64,000 bases of DNA from positions 18,850,001 to 18,914,000 of the forward strand of contig NC_079883.1 in NCBI RefSeq assembly GCF_029227915.1. The letters are read 5' to 3'. Positions 1-7,201 of this stretch are shown in pieces (position 1 is the stretch's first letter; every line of letters starts with the position of its first letter). The notes under the pieces were generated by a model. That model did no database searches and was not told the DNA's origin. It saw only the letters and a program-made list of their open reading frames with translations. The position numbers and the translations under genes are program-made. Source of the stretch: Hydractinia symbiolongicarpus (taxonomy: Eukaryota; Cnidaria; Hydrozoa; Anthoathecata; Hydractiniidae).

Positions 1-1
1 C

Positions 2-199
2 CAAGCAAGATTGTTGAAATTATTCCAAAACTACAAGATGAAAAATATTACCATTGAGACCAAGATGAATCGTCTTTTCAGATCCCTTCCAGCCCGTTTT
101 AAACAAACCCGCAAGCAGCTCAGAAATAACAACGGCAATCCCCACGATATCTTCATCTCTCTGGAGGGACTCAAGTGGATGGAAAGCAATATCGCCTAG
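2..199 (+). CDS. C-terminal part of an unrecognised gene of virus-like element A
   Basis: The frame is open from the window edge to a stop at 197-199, so the 5' end lies outside the window. The visible 65 or so residues are basic and helix-rich, with charged runs such as TRKQLRNNNGNPHD. I do not recognise the family. The stop falls inside a 27-bp repeat (189-216) that recurs in the integrase gene at 1431-1457, so the original C-terminus may have been altered by that repeat; the same frame continues for about 28 codons after the stop. A perfect hairpin at 316-342 lies downstream, as expected for a plus-strand gene ending here. An antisense frame at 20-337 is open too, but lacks the start-codon motif seen in the other genes. 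Confidence 0.4.
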   Translation, partial: QARLLKLFQNYKMKNITIETKMNRLFRSLPARFKQTRKQLRNNNGNPHDIFISLEGLKWMESNIA

Positions 200-315
200 C
201 GGCTCAGCAAAAGCACAAGAGACCCCGATATTCGAGGTAGACTGCGAGCGCTTATAGATGCATATAGCACGACGGCTTCGTCCCATTAGATGGTGCCCTG
301 GGAACGAGGTAAGTA

Positions 316-342
316 TTAATGTGAACCTGTGGCTCACATTAA
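316..342 (+). terminator. 3'-end hairpin
   Basis: A perfect 9-bp inverted repeat (TTAATGTGA / TCACATTAA) with a 9-nt loop lies between the first gene and the BRO gene. It is one of several such hairpins found after gene ends in this block. Confidence 0.4.
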
Positions 343-415
343 CTACACATGCAATTCCAAATCAAGAGCACCGTCCATGCAACATGATCCCCGGATACCA
401 AAACTGTAAGATAAA

Positions 416-1192
416 ATGTCTTGTCTTGTAGCAGTTGATTACTTTGAAGGAAAGCAAGTCCGATCATTCTTTGTTCAGGATAAAGGTCAATGCATCGTAG
501 CCTCCAATGTTTGGAGAGCCGCGGGCTATAAGCGGGAGGCGGGAGTAAAAGCCCTTCAGAGGCTTGTTCCCAACAAGTACAAAATACGGCTTGGCGACGT
601 TATTACTGACCTCCAAGGTGTGGACAGATCTGTCCACACCCAGCCAAACACAGTTTTGCTGACAGAGCCAGGCCTTTATTGCTTCCTTTTGAGGTGTGGC
701 AGACCTGAAGCAGCACTATTTTTGGATTGGGTTGTTGAAGAGGTTTTACCTCGAGAGGTCAGCAAGCTTGCTGGAATTGTAGAAGAAAATCAAGCGGCGC
801 TGGCTCTGCTCAACGACGAATTGGAGTACAAGGATCGAACGATAGCCGTACAAGAGCAAGAAATTGAAGAACTACATAACCGAGCCGTTCCTCGCCTTGA
901 GGACCCTAAAAAGGATAACGGAATGGTTATAATCCAAAAGAATAACGATGATGAATATCCGTATGACGCTATATGTGGGCAACAAGGCTATGTAGCGCAA
1001 AAGATTCGCAACAAGTTAACAGATCATCCCAACGGTCAACTCGTCGTTCTTGCAGAAACCCCAAATGCCATTGTACATTACAACTGGCTCCGAGAGCGTG
1101 GATGCATTGAAGTAAATCCCGAACGTCCAAGTCACTTTCGATTAGGTCGTAATTATACACATCAGAGATTGATGGAGCTTGCCGAGATCTAG
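416..1192 (+). CDS. bro: BRO-N domain protein
   Basis: This 258-residue protein starts like a baculovirus-type BRO (Bro-N) DNA-binding protein. Residues 1-110 or so contain the family pattern of an ANVWRAAGYKREAGVKAL helix and a later LLTEPGLYCFLLRC...AALFLDWVVEEVLP segment. A coiled-coil-like stretch (about residues 120-155) follows, then a basic C-terminal domain (about 175-258) resembling the DUF3627-type tail of many BRO proteins. BRO proteins occur in large DNA viruses, virophages and phages and bind nucleic acid; their role is poorly defined. The start is preceded by AGATAAAATG, matching the start-codon motif of neighbouring genes. It converges with the integrase gene; two hairpins separate the two stops. 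The frame is intact. Confidence 0.85.
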   Translation: MSCLVAVDYFEGKQVRSFFVQDKGQCIVASNVWRAAGYKREAGVKALQRLVPNKYKIRLGDVITDLQGVDRSVHTQPNTVLLTEPGLYCFLLRCGRPEAALFLDWVVEEVLPREVSKLAGIVEENQAALALLNDELEYKDRTIAVQEQEIEELHNRAVPRLEDPKKDNGMVIIQKNNDDEYPYDAICGQQGYVAQKIRNKLTDHPNGQLVVLAETPNAIVHYNWLRERGCIEVNPERPSHFRLGRNYTHQRLMELAEI

Positions 1193-1196
1193 GATT

Positions 1197-1226
1197 TTTT
1201 TTGTAACCCTGATAGATTACAAAAAA
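1197..1226 (+). terminator. 3'-end hairpin after the BRO gene
   Basis: A 10-bp stem (TTTTTTGTAA / TTACAAAAAA) with a 10-nt loop begins 4 nt after the BRO stop codon. Confidence 0.5.
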
Positions 1227-1251
1227 CTACGCTTATGGGTATCAACTGAGC

Positions 1252-1274
1252 GGTTCCCCCGTAGCAGGGGAACC
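1252..1274 (-). terminator. Second convergent hairpin between BRO and integrase
   Basis: A perfect 8-bp stem (GGTTCCCC / GGGGAACC) with a 7-nt loop lies 27 nt beyond the integrase stop on its downstream side. It could end the minus-strand transcript. Confidence 0.4.
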
Positions 1275-1300
1275 TGTGAAATGGCTCGGGCTCGAGAAAT

Positions 1301-2344
1301 TTACCATTGTTTCACATGCTCCGGAGGTACTTGAACATCCTCTGGTATCAGCATCAACTCTTCTGAAACAAAGCTCCACTCTGGCCCGTCTTGCAAGTAA
1401 TATAGCACACGGTTGTTTGGTTGCTGCTCGATATCGCCTAGCGGCTCAGCAAGAGCACGATCGAGTCTATACGTCTTTTTGCTCCACCAGGCGTCAGTAG
1501 CACGTCTTCTCGCATCACCGTGCTCTTCTCCAGGTTGTAGCAGGTACAAGTAAAGACCGTCCTCAGGTAGAGGCTTTTCTTGCTCCAGGCGATCTTTCGT
1601 AAGCGGTACCTCATCCATCTTGATCGCTTTTGAAGGTTTCATCCCGATCATGACAGTCTTGGTATTGTTCATGCTTTTCACGATAGTGTAAAGGTTTTTC
1701 ACCCATGTGGTACTAGTCTCTTCAGAGACCAACTCTTGCGCGTCCTGAGGTTTGAAAAGTCTCTCAGCGAGCACCTTGTTATAGGACTCGACAAAGGCTG
1801 TGAACGTATGGTGATATTTGGTGGTTGCGCGTTTAATCTCGACCCCTTTGCCCTCTAGCAGTTTTGTCACATCTAACTTGAACTCACCACCGTTGTCGCA
1901 CTGGAAGATCTTCGGATAGCGTAAAGGTCCTGCTTTGCCTCCGGGCTTCGCGTAAATGTCCTTTATCATGTCAGCGACTTCGCTGGCTTTCTTCGTTCTC
2001 AATGGTCTAGCTACCTTGTAGCGCGAGGCTACATCGATCCCTGTGAGGATATATTTGTATTTCGAGCCATACAGGCGATCATGAGGCATGTAGAGCAAGT
2101 CAAATTGGTGCATCTCGTTGGGCTTTGTGATTGTGAAATGCGGGTAGTTGATGCGCTTGGGCCCCTTGATATGTCTGAGCCAGAGCAACTGACGAGATAG
2201 CCAGTGTACGACTTTCTTTTGAGGTAGTCCACTCTGCTCAGCGAGTAATTTAACAGTCTTGCGACCAGTCCAGAGATTTTCAGGGGTATAGTAAATACTG
2301 CTTAATTTTTTTGCTTCTTCTGGAGTAATGATATGTTTCGACAT
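1301..2344 (-). CDS. DD35E retrovirus-type integrase (rve), element A
   Basis: The 347-residue protein inserts the element DNA into the host genome. An N-terminal helical region includes WLSRQLLWLRHIKGPKRI. The catalytic core has D82 (in HQFDLLYM), D150 (in FQCDNGGEF) and E186 (in FVESYNK); the second aspartate and the glutamate are separated by 35 residues, as in retroviral and Polinton integrases. A C-terminal chromo/SH3-like region ends the protein. I chose the Met at 2344 because AATAAACATG precedes it and the copy in element B starts at the equivalent Met; an upstream in-frame Met at 2377 is less likely. Relative to element B, the C-terminal region carries about 40 extra residues around 1430-1500, overlapping the 27-bp repeat. 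The frame is intact. Confidence 0.9.
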   Translation of the reverse strand: MSKHIITPEEAKKLSSIYYTPENLWTGRKTVKLLAEQSGLPQKKVVHWLSRQLLWLRHIKGPKRINYPHFTITKPNEMHQFDLLYMPHDRLYGSKYKYILTGIDVASRYKVARPLRTKKASEVADMIKDIYAKPGGKAGPLRYPKIFQCDNGGEFKLDVTKLLEGKGVEIKRATTKYHHTFTAFVESYNKVLAERLFKPQDAQELVSEETSTTWVKNLYTIVKSMNNTKTVMIGMKPSKAIKMDEVPLTKDRLEQEKPLPEDGLYLYLLQPGEEHGDARRRATDAWWSKKTYRLDRALAEPLGDIEQQPNNRVLYYLQDGPEWSFVSEELMLIPEDVQVPPEHVKQW

Positions 2345-2367
2345 GTTTATTACATGTCGAAAACATT

Positions 2368-2769
2368 TTACGCCCATTTGTACACTGCAAAACCAAGGAG
2401 GGCTAAGGATCCAACGATAAACGTTAGCTCACCGTCTTGTTGCTGTTTGCTGGGCGTGAAGAAGTCGGATAACTTAGGAGCCTTCTCGATCGTTGCGATG
2501 TAATAGTCTCTCATGCCTTCATCGAGCTCCTTCAAGCTCTCTCCAGCTTGCCTTTTCAGCTCTCGTTGATGGTTATACCAATCGATCTTTGCCTGCCGAT
2601 CTCTTACCCGCTGTGCTTGAGCTGCTTGAAGTTGTTCAATTGCTTTATTACGCTTTTTACGCTCGGCCTCACCATACGGGCCTGACAGCTTACTGATTAA
2701 GTAATTCGATCCGCTAAACGCGAGGGCATTGATTATAGCCCCACCCGTGAGTACTAATATGCTTGCCAT
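2368..2769 (-). CDS. Small two-membrane-segment protein, element A
   Basis: The 133-residue protein has an N-terminal hydrophobic segment (MASILVLTGGAIINALAF), a long charged coiled-coil-like middle (KKRNKAIEQLQAAQAQRVRDR) and a C-terminal hydrophobic segment (LTFIVGSLALLGFAVYKW). This fits a small virion membrane or minor structural protein, but I know no named family. The start at 2769 is chosen because AAAATAAAG directly precedes it and because it matches the element B copy. It lies 7 nt after the capsid gene and before the integrase, all on the minus strand, so the three probably form one expression unit. The frame is intact. Confidence 0.7.
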   Translation of the reverse strand: MASILVLTGGAIINALAFSGSNYLISKLSGPYGEAERKKRNKAIEQLQAAQAQRVRDRQAKIDWYNHQRELKRQAGESLKELDEGMRDYYIATIEKAPKLSDFFTPSKQQQDGELTFIVGSLALLGFAVYKWA

Positions 2770-2776
2770 CTTTATT

Positions 2777-4060
2777 TTAATATTCGACACTGTGAAAACG
2801 CCCATCTAAGATATTCAGCTGAGCATCTTGAAGTAGGAAAACGTAGCATTTAATATCCCCCGTTGTTCCGTCTGCTTTCTTTGTCATATGCAAGGTTATA
2901 CCGTCTGACAATCGCTGTAATTGCCTTCCGGAAGCATGGAGACTATGATCAGGTGATGCTCGGAAATCAACAAACAGCGCATAACGCTCAGTCAGGAACT
3001 GCCCAATTGTCACCCCTGAATCGTGGCTACCGAATAAGTTTACGATCTGCTCGAGGTGATCTTTAGGGAGCATCGCGTGCGTGTAGAGCTCATTAGGTTC
3101 ACCCTCGACAGTGATCGAGATTTTTTCGATCTTTGGGTTGTAGAAGACCTCGTTAGCACCCGAGTAAGCCTTCACTTTCCCCGGATCTACGAACAATAAT
3201 AAGACGCCTTTTAAACTTTTTGCTGGATTATCAATTTGCAAATTGTAGCTGGTATCAGCCTTTTTTATCGTGACAACTTTGCTACGGAGAACTCTTTCAT
3301 AGGGTAGCGCCAAACGACTATACCGTGACATCATAGCGCTCGCGAGACCCTTGTTATTAACCTTGTCAAACTCTAGTGCGATATTAGTGATCTTGTACGC
3401 ACTGTCTGCGGCTTTAGCTGCGGTATTTCCAATAGCTGCCGTACCACCATCTTTGATAACGTCACCGTACGATGCAAAATGGATCACAAACTGTAACCTA
3501 TCGTGTAGCCCTGGCTGGTAGAACGGCAAGTCTCGTGTCAATGCAAACATTTTTCCCAAGGGCACGCAAAACGTGCTGCCATAGGCTGCGACAATCGCTT
3601 TTTCCTCGTCCGTGCCTACATGATCAGTCGCTTTTACCTGTAGGGCGCGGATTGTACCGTCGTTGGGATTGATCCCCTCTAGGATCAAGTTGTTTTCCCG
3701 ATCAAACTTGGGCAGCCATAGGTCCTTGTAGGTAGCGAGCACCCTGTAGTCGCTAATATTTTGCACCTCGTTGCTATTCAAAGTGATACGAAGATTTTGC
3801 ACCAAGGATTTACCTATATTGCTAACGATGGTGCGCTTCGTGTTTGTCCCAGTAAGTTCCAGATCGAAAAGTAGTTTGATACTGCCTGGAAAAATTACAT
3901 CGTTCTGCCCCATGTTGGGGATGTCAACATACAAGTCCTCGTTCTGATTAATCATACTAGGCACATGACTTACCTTTACACGCTGCTTCTTCCCTTTCAT
4001 AACCATCATTGTTTTAATCTCCGCGTAGGGATCGAGCTTAGTTCCGAATATGTTACTCAT
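2777..4060 (-). CDS. Probable major capsid protein (double-jelly-roll type), element A
   Basis: The 427-residue protein is the largest intact product in the block. It is rich in beta-strand-like alternation and has no catalytic motif. Recognisable segments are VDIPNMGQNDVIFPGS near the N-terminus, DYRVLATYKDLW, and LPFYQPGLHDRLQFVIHFASY. The length and strand-rich pattern, and its place in an integrase-bearing virus-like element, suggest a capsid protein; similar proteins are, from memory, abundant in cnidarian genomes. It is somewhat short for a Polinton capsid, so the fold needs a structure prediction. AATAATAAAGC precedes the start. It lies head-to-head with the gene at 4094, 33 nt away. 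Element B keeps only the last 270 or so residues. Confidence 0.55.
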   Translation of the reverse strand: MSNIFGTKLDPYAEIKTMMVMKGKKQRVKVSHVPSMINQNEDLYVDIPNMGQNDVIFPGSIKLLFDLELTGTNTKRTIVSNIGKSLVQNLRITLNSNEVQNISDYRVLATYKDLWLPKFDRENNLILEGINPNDGTIRALQVKATDHVGTDEEKAIVAAYGSTFCVPLGKMFALTRDLPFYQPGLHDRLQFVIHFASYGDVIKDGGTAAIGNTAAKAADSAYKITNIALEFDKVNNKGLASAMMSRYSRLALPYERVLRSKVVTIKKADTSYNLQIDNPAKSLKGVLLLFVDPGKVKAYSGANEVFYNPKIEKISITVEGEPNELYTHAMLPKDHLEQIVNLFGSHDSGVTIGQFLTERYALFVDFRASPDHSLHASGRQLQRLSDGITLHMTKKADGTTGDIKCYVFLLQDAQLNILDGRFHSVEY

Positions 4061-4093
4061 GCTTTATTATTAGCTGATTTTCATTTCAAATAA

Positions 4094-4537
4094 ATGCCGA
4101 TTAATCCAATATACGAAGGAGACGACTTTACGCCAGAGGAAAACATTCCAGACGAGGATTTCAGTAGGCCTAATGCCAGCTCCACGATAACGCCAGATCA
4201 GGGTCAATCGCCTACCGTCTCCGCAAGAGACACCACGACAAGACAGAGGGAAGAGCTACTAAAATCAAAGGTCGACGATCTTTACGAACACCTTGGTGAG
4301 GAGCTGGGGCAGCCAATCGCGAGATATTACAACGAGTTTGAGGCACGGGGAAACCAGCTTCTTTTCGATGGCATAGAGATCACGAAAAGGCATGGTGAAT
4401 TGAGGAGCGTTGCCGAGATACGGAGGAGGTTAGGTACAAATCGCTTGCGAACCATGGGGTTTACCGACTATACTACACCAAACAAAGGCAGTAAAGCAAT
4501 GGCTCAGAAACTCCTTAACAAGATTGTTCACGTTTGA
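4094..4537 (+). CDS. N-terminal part of a truncated structural-type gene, element A
   Basis: This 147-residue frame starts after CAAATAA and runs towards the convergent gene at 4528-5103, overlapping it by 10 nt. It has a disordered acidic N-terminus, then a helical domain with LLFDGIEITKRHGELRSVAE and LGTNRLRTMGFTDY. By position and orientation it corresponds to the N-terminal half of the gene whose C-terminal half survives in element B at 13545-14310 (coiled coil plus membrane segment). A single deletion at about 4530 would explain why both this gene and its convergent neighbour lack C-terminal halves. The correspondence is inferred from gene order, not from direct alignment, because the two surviving parts do not overlap. 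Confidence 0.55.
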   Translation: MPINPIYEGDDFTPEENIPDEDFSRPNASSTITPDQGQSPTVSARDTTTRQREELLKSKVDDLYEHLGEELGQPIARYYNEFEARGNQLLFDGIEITKRHGELRSVAEIRRRLGTNRLRTMGFTDYTTPNKGSKAMAQKLLNKIVHV

Positions 4538-5103
4538 CTCGTAGGCATAATAAACTTGGCCCAATCACCATCTACTTGCGGCCACCATCTACCATTTGTG
4601 AGCGAGGACATGAGAGCCTTAAACTTGTATTGGGCATTGGGGTCGGCACCATATTCATGACAAATCTTGGCATATCCGGATGTAGAGTAGGGGTTCTCGT
4701 ATTGAGAAAAGCCGTCATCGTATGGCATGGGTACCTTCATTCTCGCTAGGATACGCCGCATGTGGTAATAGACGTGGAATTTAAAGATACTGTTGATGAG
4801 AGGGACGGAGCCATTCAAGTGTTTGGCGGATATACCCAAGGAGGTGCTAGCGCAATGACAGGCGAAATTAACTTGTATATTCCAGTAGCCAAGGGCTTGA
4901 CCGGTCCAATTTACACTTACGGGGTCGTTCAACAGGTTAGTGGGGACTTTTATGGGGTATTTCGTGAACATCGAGAAGGTCACGGGAATGTGCGATTCTG
5001 TAGAAATGTAGAGGTCTTGATGCTCTAGATTAATTACACCGAGAGGCCATTCGCCTCTATTGGACTTGTATTTTGCCTTGTGGTTATAGCTATAAATGTT
5101 CAT
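4528..5103 (-). CDS. Truncated copy of a conserved element gene (full-length in element B)
   Basis: The 191 residues match the first 190 or so of the longer element B protein (12138-13453), including NWTGQALGYWNIQVNFACHC and FKFHVYYHMRRILARMKVP. The element B copy continues for about 240 more residues with a Pro/His-rich stalk and a C-terminal membrane anchor; here the frame ends abruptly where it meets the plus-strand gene at 4537. This points to a deletion. The start at 5103 sits on one edge of a 17-nt palindrome whose other edge is the start of the gene at 5121. No family name is recognised; a surface or minor structural protein is plausible because the full-length version is anchored at its C-terminus. 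Confidence 0.65.
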   Translation of the reverse strand: MNIYSYNHKAKYKSNRGEWPLGVINLEHQDLYISTESHIPVTFSMFTKYPIKVPTNLLNDPVSVNWTGQALGYWNIQVNFACHCASTSLGISAKHLNGSVPLINSIFKFHVYYHMRRILARMKVPMPYDDGFSQYENPYSTSGYAKICHEYGADPNAQYKFKALMSSLTNGRWWPQVDGDWAKFIMPTSQT

Positions 5104-5120
5104 GTTTCTTTTAAAGAAAC
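5104..5120. promoter_or_regulatory. 17-nt palindrome between divergent start codons
   Basis: GTTTCTTTTAAAGAAAC is an 8+1+8 perfect palindrome that exactly fills the gap between two divergent ATGs (CAT on the left, ATG on the right). Element B has a different palindrome of the same length at 12121-12137. It is probably a shared, bidirectional promoter or leader. Confidence 0.6.
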
Positions 5121-5789
5121 ATGAGACAGCTGTATGTCACGGATATAGAGAAGCCTACGATTTTTGACGATTACCTAGGGCAGGACACGAGAATTGCCCT
5201 GAAATCGATAAGTATCAGGCCTGTATGGCTGAACCTTTACAGTAAAAACGATTTTACAATACGCAAAGTAGGACCTGATCAGACTGTTACCCGAATTGAA
5301 ATAATGAACGGCCTGTACAAGATCGAGGATATCGCGGCCATCGTCAACAGTCAAGCACAGGACAAGATTAAGCTGTTTGTCCTGAAAAATGGACTCTGCA
5401 GACTTAGGGTTAGTGACGGGTATACTGTGGTAATCCATCCAAAACTGCAGGAGCTTATAGGGCTACCCTACGACCCTGCAAAAAAGTATTTTACCAAAGG
5501 CGACTATGACAGCTACTACAAAACTGACGTGTACCAAAGATTAGGACTCGTTTGCCCCCAGCTGGATGAAGACGATTGCCTACTGGATGGGAAGAAATCA
5601 AAAATTCTTGCTTTGCTTCCCACCAAAGAGTTAAAATGGGGAGACATGCTTACATGGAGTTTTGACACTCCAATCTACCTTCCTTTGAAAGGCTCAACAG
5701 ACAGACTGGAGTTCATGCTGACGGACGAGTATCATCATGAAAAAAATGTTTCGTTCGTCGGAATTACGATGCATTTACTCATAGAATAA
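5121..5789 (+). CDS. Probable minor capsid (penton-like) protein, element A
   Basis: The 222-residue protein is strand-rich without catalytic motifs. Notable segments are RIALKSISIRPVWLNLYS near the N-terminus, LQELIGLPYDPAKKYF in the middle, and a C-terminal run IYLPLKGSTDRLEFMLTDEY followed by VSFVGITMHLLIE. This ending, a strand, an acidic turn and a final strand, resembles single-jelly-roll penton proteins of Polinton-like viruses. The fold is inference. The start is fixed by the divergent palindrome. The stop abuts the next ATG at 5790, so the two genes are probably co-transcribed. The element B copy (11449-12120) is broken by a TGA. Confidence 0.5.
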   Translation: MRQLYVTDIEKPTIFDDYLGQDTRIALKSISIRPVWLNLYSKNDFTIRKVGPDQTVTRIEIMNGLYKIEDIAAIVNSQAQDKIKLFVLKNGLCRLRVSDGYTVVIHPKLQELIGLPYDPAKKYFTKGDYDSYYKTDVYQRLGLVCPQLDEDDCLLDGKKSKILALLPTKELKWGDMLTWSFDTPIYLPLKGSTDRLEFMLTDEYHHEKNVSFVGITMHLLIE

Positions 5790-6455
5790 ATGGCAGATAT
5801 GAAGCTTTACCCAACTTTGCCGCCAAGTGCGCCTGAGCATGAGCCTGATCGCCTGGCGGCTCCGCAGGAGCAAGAAAGTCAGGTCTACAGACTAAAAAAG
5901 ATCGAAGAAATCGAGCAGTACCTGCGGTCTGAGATCAAAGAGAGAGAAAAACTCTACAAAAAGTTCAAGCTTTGGGGGATGGGGCTTCGCTATGCTGATC
6001 ATGGCATGATTGCTGTTACTGTCATCACCTCCGCAGCAGGTATTGCCACGCTTGCAACCGGATTCGGAGCCCCCATAGCAATTGGTCTTGAAGCCGCGGC
6101 TCTTGCAGTGGGTATGGGCCAAGTAGGTTTGAAGAATGCTTCCAAAAGGATACAGTATAAGGTGCACAAACATGAGTGCATCAAACTCCTAGCTGAATCA
6201 AAACTAGACACTGTCTATGATAAGATTTCCAGAGCGATCCAAGATGGTATAATTTCAGACTACGAGTTTACATGGATCATGCAGGAAAAACAGCGCTACA
6301 TGGTGCTCGAGGAGCAGATTCGAAAACGAACGAAAAAAGCTGTGAAATTCATCAACGATAATGAACGCGCAGAGTTGCTAGCACAAGGCAGGCAAGAAGC
6401 TAAAGATGAAATTTTTAAAAAACTGCAATCTGCGCAGTATGCCAGCGCTACTTAG
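5790..6455 (+). CDS. Membrane-hairpin protein with flanking coiled coils, element A
   Basis: The 221 residues comprise a proline-rich N-terminus (MADMKLYPTLPPSAP), a charged helix around residues 35-60, two hydrophobic glycine/alanine-rich segments about residues 73-110 (TVITSAAGIATLATGFGAP and a following IGLEAAALAVGMGQ), then a long charged helical tail. This is a typical membrane-hairpin layout and could be a virion membrane or penetration-associated protein; I know no named family. A short insertion around 5847-5874 in the N-terminal linker resembles the 27-bp repeat of 189-216 and 1431-1457. The element B homologue lacks those residues and also lacks about 35 residues of the C-terminal helix. 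Confidence 0.65.
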   Translation: MADMKLYPTLPPSAPEHEPDRLAAPQEQESQVYRLKKIEEIEQYLRSEIKEREKLYKKFKLWGMGLRYADHGMIAVTVITSAAGIATLATGFGAPIAIGLEAAALAVGMGQVGLKNASKRIQYKVHKHECIKLLAESKLDTVYDKISRAIQDGIISDYEFTWIMQEKQRYMVLEEQIRKRTKKAVKFINDNERAELLAQGRQEAKDEIFKKLQSAQYASAT

Positions 6456-6475
6456 AGTCTTCACCCGCCTACAGA

Positions 6476-6503
6476 GTCTAATATGTTGGTCAACATACTA
6501 GAC
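6476..6503. terminator. Bidirectional hairpin between convergent genes
   Basis: A 13-bp stem with one mismatch (GTCTAATATGTTG / CAACATACTAGAC) and a 2-nt loop lies between the stop at 6455 (plus) and the stop at 6498 (minus), overlapping the latter. Confidence 0.5.
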
Positions 6504-6758
6504 GATCACTTCTCCTGTATCTTGATCTATGAGCAAGTCGCCATTATGTACGACACGTCGCTGAGCGAGATCCCTCAAATATTGTTCAAGATTTTTCTCC
6601 CATGCAATTTTAGCACAAGGCTCGCAGTACGGTCCGTCCGTTTGTGTCGACGCATCCTTATACTTGACTTTGCATATGGCTTCAACAAGGTCTATTCGCT
6701 TCAACGTAGAGTACCCTTTGAGACCTAAGGCTTTAGCTTCTTGTCGCAGTTTGTCCAT
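6498..6758 (-). CDS. SAP/Rho-N-like small DNA-binding protein
   Basis: The 86-residue protein opens with a helix-extended-helix pattern typical of SAP or Rho N-terminal domains (LRQEAKALGLKGYSTLKR followed by DLVEAI). A linker, a CEPC pair and a charged C-terminal helix follow. SAP-type domains bind DNA, which fits a replication, packaging or transcription accessory role. ACATAAACAAATG surrounds the start. It lies downstream of the OB-like gene on the same strand, separated by a hairpin. The frame is intact. Confidence 0.6.
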   Translation of the reverse strand: MDKLRQEAKALGLKGYSTLKRIDLVEAICKVKYKDASTQTDGPYCEPCAKIAWEKNLEQYLRDLAQRRVVHNGDLLIDQDTGEVIV

Positions 6759-6795
6759 TTGTTTATGTAGCTGAGCACAACCAGGTTTTCGTTAT

Positions 6796-6821
6796 TTTTG
6801 TGACTGTCTCCAGTCACAAAA
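6796..6821 (-). terminator. Hairpin after the OB-like gene
   Basis: A perfect 11-bp stem (TTTTGTGACTG / CAGTCACAAAA) with a 4-nt loop lies 9 nt past the OB-like gene's stop on its downstream side. Confidence 0.55.
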
Positions 6822-6830
6822 GATTAATTT

Positions 6831-7151
6831 TTAGTCTTCCACTTCCACAAGGTCGTAATCATAGTAAAATTGACCAGGATTCTTCGTAGATTGTTTCTTT
6901 CCCAGTGATTTGATGAACATCTGACCTGTTCGACCTATCAAAGCTTCTCTCAGTACACTCGTTGCCCATGCTTGAAATCGTTCACCATCACAATCGATCA
7001 ATGTGATGACAGTTGCATCACCTTTTTTGGTCTTGATCTCTTCAACATACTCAATTTTGAATATGATTCCAGTGGGAACATCACGCCACTTCATAATGCT
7101 CTCGTGTTCTGATTTCAAGGCATCAAATTGTTCTGCAGATAGGAAAGGCAT
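6831..7151 (-). CDS. OB-fold-like small protein, possible ssDNA-binding
   Basis: The 106-residue protein has strand-rich segments consistent with an OB fold: IFKIEYVEEIKTKKGDATVI, then LIDCDGERFQAWATSVL, and a C-terminal KNPGQFYYDYDLVEVED with an acidic tail as in many single-strand-binding proteins. Function is inference. The start is preceded by TATAATAAAGAG. The upstream gene on the same strand is the ankyrin pseudogene, which has the same TATAATAAAGAG leader. The frame is intact. Confidence 0.5.
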   Translation of the reverse strand: MPFLSAEQFDALKSEHESIMKWRDVPTGIIFKIEYVEEIKTKKGDATVITLIDCDGERFQAWATSVLREALIGRTGQMFIKSLGKKQSTKNPGQFYYDYDLVEVED

Positions 7152-7201
7152 CTCTTTATTATAGATTTTTTAAACCTCAACCAGGATCAAAATACTGGAC
7201 A

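Noticed and set aside
20-337. Antisense frame of 105 residues at the left edge
   Set aside because: No start-codon motif; the plus-strand frame is open to the window edge and is followed by a 3' hairpin. A short match to the integrase comes from the shared 27-bp repeat only.
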